Assembly (NCBI RefSeq): GCF_011075055.1
Contig: NC_058153.1
Span: 992,001-1,056,000, forward strand
DNA: 64,000 bases
Reading direction: 5' to 3'
DNA from: Mangifera indica
Lineage: Eukaryota; Streptophyta; Magnoliopsida; Sapindales; Anacardiaceae
Shown here: one piece after another, positions 12,900 to 24,884 of the stretch
How positions within the stretch are numbered: position 1 is the first letter of the stretch
Layout: every line of letters starts with the position of its first letter
The notes under the pieces: model-generated
Databases searched by the model: none
What the model was told of the DNA's origin: nothing
What the model saw: only the letters and a program-made list of their open reading frames with translations
Made by a program: the position numbers and the translations under genes

Positions 12900-13942
12900 A
12901 TGGCCGGTAATGGCGGATTTGACTGGGACCAAGGCACCACTACCAGTTTCTCTCAGTTGTTGTTCTCTGATGATGTCGTTTTGAGTCCTAATATAGACCA
13001 CACTTTAACCAACTATTCGTCTTCTTTGCCTTCTTCTGCTCATGAAAAGTCTCCCAAAATGCTTTGTTTTGGTAACCATGGAGAAAATTATCATAGTGAA
13101 ATATTTGTGTATGGCGGTAAGAGTATTATTACCAGAACTAATCCTCCGAAATCTGGTGTTACTTGCAGTGATTCTTCTTCCGCTTCTTCTGGGAATAACG
13201 GCAGTGCCAGCTCTACTCAATATTCCAAATCTAATGAAAGTGTATGTAATTTGTAATCTCATAAAGTTAATATTTTTGGCTGTTATATAGTTAATTTATT
13301 ATTATTTTTTTTTTTCTGATAGAAAAAACGTAGTGGGTCTGGCAAAGAATCATTTCAATGCTCAAGCACCATAGTCACAACGCCAGCGACAACTCAGAAA
13401 ACTAGTAAAAAGACGAAAGGAGAAAATCTCCCAAAGGTCTTAACTCAAATGAATACAAAATCTAGGCGTTGAGTTTATGGAAATAATCCTCATTTTTTTG
13501 ATTGCTTTTGAAATAACAGGCGAGGAAAGAGAAGCTAGGAGGACGAATCACGGCATTGCAGCAGCTTGTTTCTCCTTTTGGCAAGGTGAAATTCCTTTCT
13601 ATTCAATTGCATGTTTTCGATATGATCAATCAAACGGTGTTTAAATTCTGAGGATGGGGAAATCGTGTTACTATGCAGACAGATACGGCGTCGGTTCTGC
13701 ATGAAGCGATGGGTTATATCCGATTCCCGCACGATCAGCTTCAGGTAAATAATACATTATATGTACACACACAGGGTGGTGGAGAAAACGAAGGAGATGA
13801 AGAAACACGGACGGACCTGAAGAGCAGGGGGCTATGTCTGGTTCCAGTGGCGTGCATTGTACACGTGTCGTACTCCGACGGGGCAGATTTCTGGTCACCT
13901 GCGATGGGAAACAATGTTTCATCATTCACGAAGCAGCAGTGA
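12900..13942 (+). CDS. bHLH transcription factor, bHLH113/bHLH103 type
   Basis: Exons 12900-13241, 13323-13436, 13520-13585 and 13679-13942 keep phase and give 261 residues. The bHLH core is spread over exons 3 and 4: ARKEKLGGRITALQQLVSPFGK then TDTASVLHEAMGYIRFPHDQ. The C-terminal motif DLKSRGLCLVPVACIVHV followed by GADFWSPAMG is diagnostic of this subgroup. The N-terminal half is Ser-rich and less conserved. Two oddities: helix 2 has Pro where relatives have Leu (IRFLHDQ), and the VLSSPYLQ-like segment expected right after helix 2 is missing, replaced by 10 residues (VNNTLYVHTQ) encoded by a GT...AG-bounded 30-nt stretch. The gene may still be expressed, but its DNA-binding or dimerising ability is doubtful. 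Confidence 0.8.
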
Positions 13943-15240
13943 ATTATTCAACTCAAACGTTTTAACTTTCTACTATACATGGTCTTTGTTTCTTGGCATT
14001 CTTGCCTTGAACGACCTGACAACTCATGTTAAATTTAGTTTGAAGACAAAATGACAGAAAAGGAAGATAAGAGAGTTCGCGCTTGGCTCTAGAGCTAAAA
14101 AGGGACAGATACGGCAGTGATAATGTTAACGATGAGTGAAAGGCGATGTCGTTTTGGGTCGTTCTTCAATTAATGACTATTTTCCACCAAGGTTGGAAGC
14201 AAATTTAACTTTATATTTGTTATCTATTAACAAAATAAATATTTATTTATCTATTAAATTTTATTATCAAAAATAAAATTATTATTTAATAAAAATATTT
14301 AAAAAATTATAAATTTATCATATTTTTTTAAATTTAAAAATTAATAATTTTTTGTATATAAAATTTAGAAAATGATTATTTTTCTCTTAAAAATTGTATT
14401 ATATATAAAAAATATTTATTTTGGTATGGAGGATGTAGTTTTGCCCAACATCAATGTACGTTTAGATAAAAGTAATGGCATAATTATGATTAGGCCAAAA
14501 AACTTGTCATCATCCAAGCTATAGGGAAATTTCATAGCCTTATTTTTTAATTTATAAAAAGTTAAATATTTATTTATGAGTCAATTTTTATTAAAAATTT
14601 TTAATTAGAATTAGAAATAAAATGTTATATATAAAAATTTAAAAAACTAAAATTTTATTATATTTTTCTTCCTCAATTTGAAAATTTTATAATTTCTTTT
14701 TAACATAAAATTTAAAACGTAACAATTTTTTTTAGAGTTTTCTATCATCTCAAGGATTGATTTCTTCTAGGCTATCCCTTGATGTTATCTCCTTTTTTTT
14801 CCTCGATTGGTTGCCACCATTATTTATCCTTCGTTGAAGATAAAGATTCTTTGTCTTAAATCAAGATAAAATATTTTTGTTTGAGATTAAAATTTTTTAT
14901 TTTCATTTGAGCCAGAAAAAATAATCTCCATCATTGATGAAGGATAGGGGAGGAAGGCCAAAGACAACCGATAGAGGAAGAAGAAGAAGAAAACATCGAT
15001 CAATGCTTGGAAAGGATGAGTCATTGGAGAAAAGGGTTCAAAACTTTAGGCAAAAAATATTCATTTTTCAAAAGAGAGGAAAATTATGAATATGTAAATT
15101 CAGAAGAAAAATATAAAAAAAATTTTAACTTTTAAAATTATTTTTTAATAAATTATATTATTTTTCAAACTTTAGCAAGATTTTAAACGAAAATTAACTT
15201 ACAAGTGAATGTTAAAAGGTTTAAAAAATGGAAGGGTAAA
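13943..15240. other. Intergenic, AT-rich, with an imperfect inverted repeat
   Basis: No gene seen. It is largely A/T homopolymer-rich DNA between the bHLH gene and the UTP14-like pseudogene. An imperfect inverted repeat (14801-14840 against 14933-14979) is listed separately. Confidence 0.5.
14801..14979. repeat. Imperfect inverted repeat, possible MITE remnant
   Basis: The left arm CCTCGATTGGTTGCC...ATCCTTCGTTGAA reads on the opposite strand as CCTCTATCGGTTGTC...ATCCTTCATCAA on the right. The spacer is about 90 bp and T/A-rich. The outer ends and any target duplication could not be fixed. Confidence 0.35.
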
Positions 15241-15382
15241 ATTTAGAGTTTCGCTATCCCTTCGGTGGGAACAAGTTTTTTGGCCAAAATAAAACCTAAA
15301 ACTGAAGTCACCGTCGTGCGACGCCAAGCCTTCGAGTTCAAGCTTCGTCAATCGCCACTGACGCCGTTCGCTGTCCGCGCTG

Positions 15383-15470
15383 CTCCAAGCCTTCAACTTT
15401 CTCTGGCGTTAACTCCAAGCCTTTAACTTTCTCTGGCGAAACTCCAAGCCTTCAACTTTATCCGGCGTTC
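15383..15470 (+). repeat. Three-copy 29-30 bp tandem repeat (CTCCAAGCCTTCAACTTTCT)
   Basis: Units start at 15383, 15413 and 15442; each runs CTCCAAGCCT(T)(C/T)AACTTT followed by CTCTGGCG or TCCGGCG. The surrounding 15.24-15.58 kb is unusually GC-rich for this locus (GCCGTTCGC and CGCTGCTC strings). It may be the old promoter or leader of the UTP14-like copy. Confidence 0.7.
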
Positions 15471-16259
15471 GCCGTACGCGCTGCTCAAGAGTTTTGTTCT
15501 GCCGAGTGCCGACTGCCGCATTAAGAGTCTTCCGTGGGACGCTTTTCACTTACCACGCTGCTCAAGAGTTTTGCTTTGTATAGAGATTAAATTTCATGGT
15601 GTGAAGAAAATACTAATTTGCAGTGAAAGATTCCATGAAAATATATTCCTCTTGTATATCTATTCTTTCTATATGTTAGTGCATTTATTCTTCTTGTTTC
15701 CTCTTGTTCTTTCATCTACATTGAACTATAAAGCTTGAAGAAGAATCAATTTGATTAAGTTGAGAATTAGCAGAAGAGTTGAACAAGGAAGCTTAATTAA
15801 GTTGATAATTAACTTGCTAATTGAGATTAAGAAAAGGATGATGAATCAAAGTGACAATAGCATAACAGTCAGACTTAGATTTCTTGAAACACAGTTTAAT
15901 CTTCTGTCCAAAGAAAACTAAAACCATGTGCCCTCCACCACCACGCATGTTCTTATTGGCTTTATCGATCATATTATTATTATGTAATTAAATGCTTTCT
16001 TCGACTATTTATTTATTAATAATATTATTCTCTCTGTACAGCAATTCTGATTTCGTTTTACTTTTGCAAGTGTACTGTTATGAAATGGACAAGTATTATA
16101 ATCCTGTTCAATTGAACTGTATATTTAAACCAGTTTTCTTCTTCGTTCAGACATTAAGTGAGTTTGCTTTATAGTAGATCTTATTTTGATGGACTAAGTC
16201 CCAAAGATGTAAGTTATGTCGTTTGTGTTAAATGAAATATATTTTGATCTGATTCTGAT

Positions 16260-19200
16260 GATCAGGCTGAGGGTTGTGAAGGAAAAGCCCTTTAGCCGCC
16301 ATCATACACAGCAAAGGTTGACAAGAAGAGAAAAACCCCTGAGACAACACATCCCAGGGCAAAATCTCACAAGAACCAGAAGAAAAGCTCCAAGAAGGGT
16401 GGCAGCAGTGACATGAAAAGGAAAAGAAGTGGTCCATGGTTGCCTAATTCGATGCGAAAAGAACCGGACTGCCTAAATAAAAGAAGTTCCTTGCACAATA
16501 GCGATGACAAAGACATAGGTTCTGATGAAGGCAATGATTTTTACGAGTACGAAGAGCCTTTTCCTCAGTAAGAGTCTAGGAAGAACCGCCGTTATGATCC
16601 CCGTCGATAATTATGAATACCAGCTGCCTGACAACTTTGAGGTTTCATTTATACATTTTTTTAGTAAAATATCATTATTCTAATTGATGTTTGCTAGCAT
16701 TCAAGTTTTAAAGTTGTTTAGTAACTGGCTGAATTCAGATTTTAGTTGGTTTTTATAAGGAAATTGTTTAGAGTTTGCTATGTCAAATTGCTGTAACGTT
16801 ACAACTATGGTTTTGTTTGCATAAACTGGACATTTAAATATTCACTATCTTCAGATTATGAGATGGGCAAATCTGCATTCAATAAGGTGTAATGTGTAAT
16901 CAATGAAAACTTCTGAAGACTGGTAATGAATTGAAGTTCAAAATAGATTTGCTTGGTATGAAGCTAAATATTGTGAAGAATATTTGAGATGGTGTAGAAA
17001 TTGTTTAAATATCTATATATGTATGGAGGGAATCTGTTGGCACGAGCTTCTGTTATGTATTGAGTTAATTTTTAATGAAGTAATTATGGTGGTGATTCCA
17101 CCTATTCATTCTTTGCACTTTCTCATTCATACCTCCTAAGGAAGTAATGATATGTTCTTTTGTCTAAGCAAGGATAGTATTTGTTGGTTAAGGTTTCTTT
17201 AGTTCGTGTTCCTTATGTGTGTTGTCTCTCTTCTTTGTGTAGGATGAGAATGTGCTGTCAGATGATGACGATGAGAATGATTATGATGGCAGTGATAGAG
17301 CAGAAAGCTCAAAGCAACTTGGCAATGAGGTTGAAGATGACGATGATGAAAGGCACATGAGGATGTTGCAAGGGATAACTGGAATGCCAAGCCAGGTTTT
17401 TGAAGGTAACACTGCAATGAAAATATCTCCGTTAGTCAAGTTCAGACGGTATGAATTTTGCCTTTAAATTATTGCTAATGATATGTGGAAAAAGGATTTT
17501 AGCACCTGTAATGTGTGAGTAGTCATGATAAACATCTTAAAAAACTTAATACAGGTAAAATGTAGATATTTTATATAAGTCCATCTCCTAGATTTACTTT
17601 TAGTTATTATGAAGAAGTTATATCAGAATACTACATTTTAACTTGGTTCATTTTGTTGCAAAGATGACATCTGTTATTAGTAACTGAAAAGTTTGTCAAC
17701 ATTTATTCAAGAGGCAATGTGCCCTAACTATGTGTTGGGTGGGGAATTAATGTTGGGGTGTTTAGAAGACATTTTATCCACTCCTTTTAGCAATATGACT
17801 CATACGACTGACCTCTATCTATATGTGTTTTTTAGGCAAGAAGAAAAGGAAGAAAAACATAGTTATGTCTGAAGCATATCCAGAATCTGAATTTAATCCA
17901 AGTCGCGATGTTTTAGAAGGCAATGGTCAAATTACCATTGAAGATCTTCTAGAACCTCTTGAATGAAAAGCTGGATATAGTAAACTTAGAAAGAGAATGC
18001 ATCAAATGGATAAAAAGTCTGCGGTCATTCAAGCACCATTCCCAAAGGTAGACCAAGACAAGTTGGAGAGGAAGGCAGTGTATGAATATTCAAAGAAGGA
18101 TATTACCAAGTGGGAGCCTTTAGTCAAGATGAATAGGGAGGCACCTACTATTATTTTTGATGAAGATACAAACATAGGGTTTTCAACTGTGGAAGCAATA
18201 GTGTCTGGATTTGAACCTAGAACTGAGTTTGAGAAGAAAATGGCAACATTAGTCAACGATGAAAAGGTTGCGGAAGCTCATAAAGAAGATGGTGCTGGGC
18301 TTCTTGAAATGAACAAGGTATGTTTGTCATATGCATTGGTCATTTACATAACTATTTATTACAACTTGATGAAAAATTATTGAGTTGCCAAGTAGCTCTA
18401 ACAAATCTTGGGATTGCCATTGTGATGTTGCCAAGTTTCTGTGTCATTGAATAAATTGATCCCTACAAGTAAGCAATTTAAAAAATAATTAATATTATAA
18501 GACTGAAAATCAGTATTTATGATATTATATAGGGATAATAGTCATATCCCAGATAAACCTTAATGTCAGCAGCTTTGTGTATATGTATTTGCTTTTATGG
18601 TTTTTTGCATATGTGCTTTCTAGAGTGTGAGTTTCTTGATGCTGTAAACCCACTATTTTTCTGATTGATAACAGCTTCATTTCACAGCTTAGTGGGTTTC
18701 TTGTTTTTCCTGTTATATTGAATAAATTCCTAGGTTTGTATTGCATGTAATTCAGAGAAAAGGTCTCTGGCCATATCTATTTTGAAAGCTTAGTTTTGTT
18801 AATTTTACTAAACTTTGAGTAGCGCAGTTCTTAATGATGCTGGCAGATTTCTGTTGAAGATTATTTAGAGGACGGGAATCATATAGCTAAAATGTGAAGC
18901 CTTCTTTTTTGTCATGAGATGAAGAGAAAACATATCAAGAAGATTAAGTCAAAAACATATCATCGTTAATTGAAGAAAGATAGATTAAAAGGAGCATCTG
19001 CTGAATCTCTTATGGATCCAGAAGCAGCAAAAGAAGAGGCAAGGAAGCAAGAATTTAAACGAGCTGAGGTGATTGATAATCTTTAATGAATTTTATATGT
19101 GTTCTGTCTATTGAATAGTATTTTCTTGTGGATGATAAAAGCTGTATTCAGTTTTAATTCTTTGTGTATGTTATGTAATGCAGGAGCGTATGACTTTAAA

Positions 19201-21684
19201 GCACAAAAACAGTTCAAAGTGGGCTAAGCGCATTTTAAAATGTGGCCCGAATGCTCAAGATGAAGGCACTCGAGCTGCAATAGCTGAACAGCTCAACCAA
19301 CATGCCATTTTGACTAGGAAAATGAACTCTATGAAGCATAGTAGCAGTAGCAGTGGCAGTGATGATAGTAGTGATGGGGAAGATATAGATAGAAACTCGG
19401 CTCATTCAGAAGAGGATGGGGCATCCAAATTGTTTGCAAAAGCAAAAGAGAAGACACTCAAAGTATTAGAAGAAGAAGATGAAATTCCTAATTCGGGAGT
19501 GCTTTCATTACCTTTCATGGTAATCTGCCCTCCATTTTTTTTGTCTGGAAACTCATTCACCTATTATCGTAGTAACTTTTGATTTACTTATTTTTTGAGT
19601 AATTTTATTTGTTATAGGTGCGTGGATGAAAAAAAGGAAGGAAGAAGCTATTGATGAAGCCAAGCTTGCTGTTCAAGAATATGAATCATCATTGAAGGAG
19701 TTGGAGGGTACAGGTGAGGAAGAAAATTCAAAAGCTGGTGTTACAAGTGGTAGAAGGGTCCTTGGTGCTGTTCAAAAGGAGGTTTCAGAACCTAATAATG
19801 AGATCAAAACAGATAACTATTATTGTAATTGTGATGGTGAAGATGACCTGGAGTTTGAAGAAAATTTAGAAGCTGGTAATAGGAAAAACAATGATTTGCA
19901 GAAGGATGTTGACATTGATTCTGCCTTACTTAATGAAGGTCCTGAGAGTCATCAGGATTCTGTGTTTAAGGTAATGGGATTTCTTATTTGCTTCTACTTT
20001 TCTGTCTCCCTGTTTCTTATTAGCATGGCAATAATATACATGTGATTTACAGAGCTTTGATGAAGTTGTTAGAGACCCTGGTCGAAAGACATCATATGAT
20101 GTTTCTATTTTTGCGTCAGGCACATGGAAAAAGGTCTTGTTTGTCTCCATAATGTTTCTTTAGTTTCTTGCTTATTGGAGAATCAGGCATTCTCATACTG
20201 GTAACTGTTCATGTGCAGATGAAAAGTGGAAATAAGATGGACACTGATGCCAAGAAGCCTACAAAGGTTGTCGAAAGTGTATTAGATAATCAACGTTTGG
20301 AGGTATTTATCCCTTCCAATTGTCTGTTTTGCGGCTTTTGCTCTAATGTTTATTTGATTAATAACCTCTCACTTCTTTGCTGTGTTGGGGTCTTGGAACT
20401 GTGAAGGAGACAAATGAGGAAGGTAATAGTGATAGTGATGATGGCGAAGGAGAGACGGTGGATGGAATTATCTCTTCTAAACCTAATACAAACTTCCTTC
20501 TCAAGAAGAACTTATTTGTCTTGCTTTTGCGGGTGATGATGTGGAGGAAGATTTTCAGAAGGATAAAGAAAAGATCCTGAACGAAGAGAATCCTGTATCT
20601 GAAAAGCCTCACCTACTTCCAGGTTGGGGGCAATGGACAACTTTGCAGCAAAAGAAAGGCTTACCTTCTTGGATGGTGAAAGAGCATGAAAATGTTAAGA
20701 AGAAGAGGGAAGACGCACTGAAAAGGAGGAAGGATGCACGCCTCAAACATGTGATTCTCTCTGAGAAGTTGGATAAAAAGGTTGGTCACCTTTATTGTAT
20801 TTTTTGTTATGCTACCTAATAAGGAGGTATATCCTTATTATTGGTTTTAGATTTGCTGTTGCAATTATAGAGTAGAAACTCAGTTTTGGGGAAGCTTGGT
20901 TGACAATTGGTTTCAACTGGACAACTTAAAAGAAACTTCCAAAATTAAATTGAAATGTTGCTGAATCATCAATTTAGATCCAAACTGAAATTGGTTATAT
21001 AGATATTGAACATATTCTGTCAGTATCCACATGTTCATTTTCTATATATGAAAATCTAATCATGTCCTGCTTTATTATGCCTTGATATGCTTGTATAACA
21101 GAACTTTTGTTCTTGGATTTGCAGGCTGAGAAATTACACACAACGACATTGCCTTATCCTTTCACTTCAAGGGAAGTTTTTGAGCAAAGCATTCGCGTTC
21201 CTGTTGGACCTGAGTTCAATCCAGCAACTGCCATTGGAGCTCTCAGTCAGCCAGAAGTGAGTGCATTGCAATCGATAACATATTATCTTTTTTTTATTTA
21301 AATAAACAGTGTGTATAGTACAACCAATATCATAGCAATGAAAGTCGATTGTATCCTCTAGCTGATTTTTCCTCTTATATCATTTCTACTTTGATCTTAC
21401 GAGTGCATTTCCTTGGCAACCCCACCTTGTGAAGGAGACATAATTTTTTAACCCATCATCTGCTTGTGTTTCCTCATATGAACATTCCTCATCTCTCCTC
21501 GGATACAATCTTGCAGGTGAAGAAGAAATCTGGTGTCATTATAAAACCAATCAAGTTCGAGGAAGTTAATCCTCATGAAAAAACAGATAAGCACAAGCCT
21601 CATGGACAGAAACAAAAGATGAACAAGAATAAAAGTGTCACTAACAGAAGGCCAATATCAAGGCCAGTGGTGGTAAAATCATGA
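16260..21684 (+). pseudogene. Non-processed UTP14 pseudogene (U3 snoRNP/SSU processome subunit)
   Basis: UTP14 is a nucleolar SSU-processome protein needed for 18S rRNA maturation. Exon-like blocks follow the family order. Acidic N-terminal part: GPWLPNSMRKE, FYEYEE, NRRYDP. Core: IEDLLEPL, KLRKRM, ERKAVYEYSKKDITKWEPLV, FDEDTNIGFSTV, FEPRTEFEKKM. Then ISVEDY, KKIKSKTYHR, SSKWAKRILK, DEGTRAAIAEQL. C-terminal part: LLPGWGQWT, PSWMVKEHE, TLPYPFTSREVFEQSIRVPVGPEFNP, and the end at 21684. Disabling changes: no usable start; TAA after EEPFPQ (about 16570); an extra C shifting the frame near 16603; TGA replacing Gly at about 17964; TGA near 18894 and TAA near 18967 within conserved segments; a frameshift near 20500. 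Introns and many splice sites remain, so it arose by DNA duplication. The functional copy must lie elsewhere. Confidence 0.9.
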
Positions 21685-22753
21685 ATAGGTGAAGATAACT
21701 GACCCAAATCTAATCAAGAGTGCTCATGAATGCTTCAATTTTGTTTTCCGTTCTTTGGAAAATTGGGTTATTGGAAGAGTATATGTCTGATTGTAGAAAT
21801 TGAGGTGCCTCTGCAATGGCATTTTTTCGGGCATTATGTAGTTCACTGGTGGCTGATATTTTGTTTTTGTAGTAGTGGCATAAGCATATTTCTGTTTCAG
21901 TGAAATTTAATTTATAATTTATTTCACATTTGTTATACGAATTATATAAGTGCAAGTTATTAACCTTCCAGGACTAAAATCTATGTGATGAAAGCACACT
22001 TTGTGAAAAGGTCGGCTTTATAGTTGACACTTCGTAATTACCTATTTAGGGAGCGTTAGGTTTAGATATTATTATCAAAATTAATAAATTTCATAAGTAA
22101 CTTTAAAATTATTAAATATAAATTATTATTATATTTGATAAAATAAATAAATAATTATTATATTTATTTAAAGATAATAAAAAAATAATAAATATATTAT
22201 TTTCTTTAAATACGTTTAAGTATAATTATTTTAAAATATTATTTATATTATTTATTATATTAATTAAAAATAAAATTATTTTTATTCAAAAATTAATAAA
22301 TATTGATATAATTATAATAAAATCAGATATATATAATAATTAAATTATCATCTATATTACTTATCGTATTAATATTGATAATAAAAAGTTCCTATAATAT
22401 ATTATTAATAAATTAAAAAAATAACATAAATAATAAAAAATAAATTATTAACGTAATTTTTATAAAACTCCAATCAAACACCCCCTTTATGAATTCGCCG
22501 GTGGCAATAATTAAATACAGACCAATAGATAGTCGACAAAACTAGAAAACTTTCACATTCATCCTTGGCAAGCCTAGTGTGTCACATATGACATGTCAGT
22601 TTCAATGCTGCATCACAACAACTTTTATACTTTTTTTCGTGGTAGTATGAATACAGAATGAATATAAATTTGAAATTACAGTAGTCTAATGTAGTTTGGC
22701 GCAAAATAACAAAATCATCCTTTCATGATTCATAACATTAAACAGCACTAAAT
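21685..22753. other. Intergenic between the UTP14 pseudogene and PEX4
   Basis: It carries the former 3' end of the UTP14-like copy, then a roughly 440-bp AT-rich element (22049-22486), then the 3' flank of PEX4. No gene seen. Confidence 0.5.
22049..22486. mobile_element. AT-rich MITE-like element, family A copy 1
   Basis: About 440 bp, very AT-rich. It begins GGGAGCGTTAGGTTTAG, preceded by TTA, and ends CCAATCAAACACCCCC, followed by TTTA. The two ends are imperfect inverted repeats of the GGGTGTTTGGTT type seen in PIF/Harbinger (Tourist-like) MITEs. Related copies lie at about 44.00-44.42 kb (same strand) and about 61.45-61.81 kb (opposite strand). There is no coding capacity. Confidence 0.6.
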
Positions 22754-23970
22754 TCAGCCTTTCTTGGGCATTGCTGCAAGTCTAGTATACATCCTTGCCA
22801 TTGACTGGTATCCTCTGGTATCCCCCGAGCGTAGCAGGTTGCCTGTCCACGAGAAGAAGGCCAGAAAATGAAAAACTCCATTAATATGAAAGCAACTCGA
22901 TACTAATTTATATTAATTTTTTTAAAAAATTTTAAGTAAATCTCACGTTAACAAAACGCATGAGAGATGTTGTACTTGTGAATGATTAAAAAAAAAGGGT
23001 TATTAAATTGTTTGTAAGCTCAGGTTGTTCAAACACATTTGGGTTGCGAAGTCTAAAAACAAACTTGTAATGGACTATGCATATAAAGCAAACAATATCT
23101 TAAGAATAAACTGGATGTTGCATTCCTATTCTTTGGATTTAAGACAATTTTGGCTTTCATCTGAAATGAATTTGATGTGAGAATAAGCATTGACATACCT
23201 GAATCACAGTTTAGTGGACTATCAGGTTCTGGGTGTGCCATCAAAGCGATAATAGCCCTACAAACAGACTGAAGTGTCCAGGCTGGGCTCCATGCATTTT
23301 TTAAGATATCAAGGCATATCTCTCCTGTCTGTAAAGAAAAATTAACAATACCAAACTCAATTAAAACCTTTTGCATCAAAAGTAAGTGTAATTCAATTTA
23401 ACAACCAACAAGCTCTTTAATGTTTGATAAGGTTGAAGCAAAACAAAGAGTTAAATAATTATCTTTCAACAAAATTGTTAAGCCAATTTTCAAATCACCC
23501 ATATGATTCAAAAAGAAAACAAAGAAACATCAATGTTGCTTATGATATTAGTGGAATCCCTCCTAAGATTTAAACAATGTTCATCTCCATTTTGTCAAAA
23601 GAACCAAACAATGAGTTAAGGAATCGCATTGGGACTCATACCTTAAAATGCACATTTGGATGGAATATTTTTGTTAAAAACCGTACTTGCGGAGGTTGCA
23701 AAGGATATTGCTCTGGAACAGCAAAGGCAAGCTGGAAGACTCCACCCTCAAAAGGAGTCTCTGAGGGTCCCTGTATATGAAATTAGACAATGAAAGTCAA
23801 GCAAAAACAAAGTAGATCTCTTTTCTCATCATAAAATCACCTACCTTGATAAGAGCAGTCCATTTAAATATGTTCGAATCATCGCAAATTAATTGAATAT
23901 CAGGGTCAGCTGATTTCTCTCGCTGCACTTCTTTGTACTCCTTGAATAACCTAGCCCTTGATGCCTGCAT
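22754..23970 (-). CDS. PEX4: PEX4, peroxisomal ubiquitin-conjugating enzyme E2
   Basis: PEX4 (UBC21 in Arabidopsis) is the E2 that, with the PEX22 anchor, ubiquitinates the import receptor PEX5 so it can be recycled from the peroxisome membrane. Exons 23970-23845, 23770-23642, 23328-23199 and 22842-22754 keep phase and encode 157 residues, exactly the Arabidopsis length. Visible: start [19 protein letters not shown], the E2 fold segment [20 protein letters not shown], the active-site motif [20 protein letters not shown] (catalytic Cys), the conserved [20 protein letters not shown], and end [10 protein letters not shown]. The last 'PKKG' is typical of PEX4. A 5' UTR intron (about 23985-24884) has acceptor ...CTTCAG and donor CTG|GTGAG. 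All junctions are GT-AG. Intact. Confidence 0.97.
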
Positions 23971-24884
23971 ATGGAACACAACTGAAGTGAAAGTTTTCTA
24001 AACTCCAAACTAATTTTCTCTAGCCACGTAAATCCTCTGTTCCTGCCTATCCACACACAACCATAATCAGAACTCATACAGATCCATGAGTATAAAATAT
24101 GCAACAAAATTTGACATATCATGTCAAAGAACAAGTGAGCATAATAGAGCAAACCATACAAAATGATTATTTTTTACAATAAAACTGTATGTACTATTAA
24201 TGACAACTAATTTGCCGTCATTATGTGACTGGGTGATTCTGTATTAGAAATAAAGTAATATACAATCACATGGTGACATATAATTGTTAATACCCAAATT
24301 AATACTCATTGTTGCTGATTATAATCACACAAACATAATTTATAATTATACCAAGAGTAATCATATCAGTAGTAGCTAACCTGCATTTAGTTGCTGATTA
24401 TGTACTTGAAAGATTTCAAAGTATAAAAATTCAACTTTTACCAAATAACTGCAAGAATCAGAGAAGCAAACATCATCAATAACAATAAATCAATTCCAGG
24501 TAAATAATAATACACTGCACGCTAATTGTGACAAGAAGTGCTTCATTTCCACACAAATTATAACAGACCTAGGGCCAAACAAGTATTCCCATCGATCAAA
24601 TTCTAATCCCTAAGATTTTAATAGACTCGGATTCTAATTCATAACATCTAGCAGTATGATAGATCTTACGCTGGCTCCTCTTCACTAGAAAAAAAAAAAA
24701 ACTACAAATTGATAGCCAGAATCCGATAAAGCAGGAAAAAAATTTCTTACGTTTTTTCAGAAATTTTCTTGGCAAAGAAACAAGCTATAAAGATCGGTAG
24801 GGCCAGATCGAGAGACGAAGAGAAATAATCAAACAATAATGATGATAATAATAATAAGCAGAAGAGAAAAGGTTGGAATCTCAC

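Noticed and set aside
13745..13774. GT...AG stretch as a 30-nt intron in the bHLH gene
   Set aside because: Too short for plant splicing and fully open in frame, so treated as exon.
17997..18383. Long open exon of the UTP14-like copy as a standalone 128-residue gene
   Set aside because: It is the core block of UTP14 directly behind an in-frame TGA and ahead of exons with more stops; part of a pseudogene.
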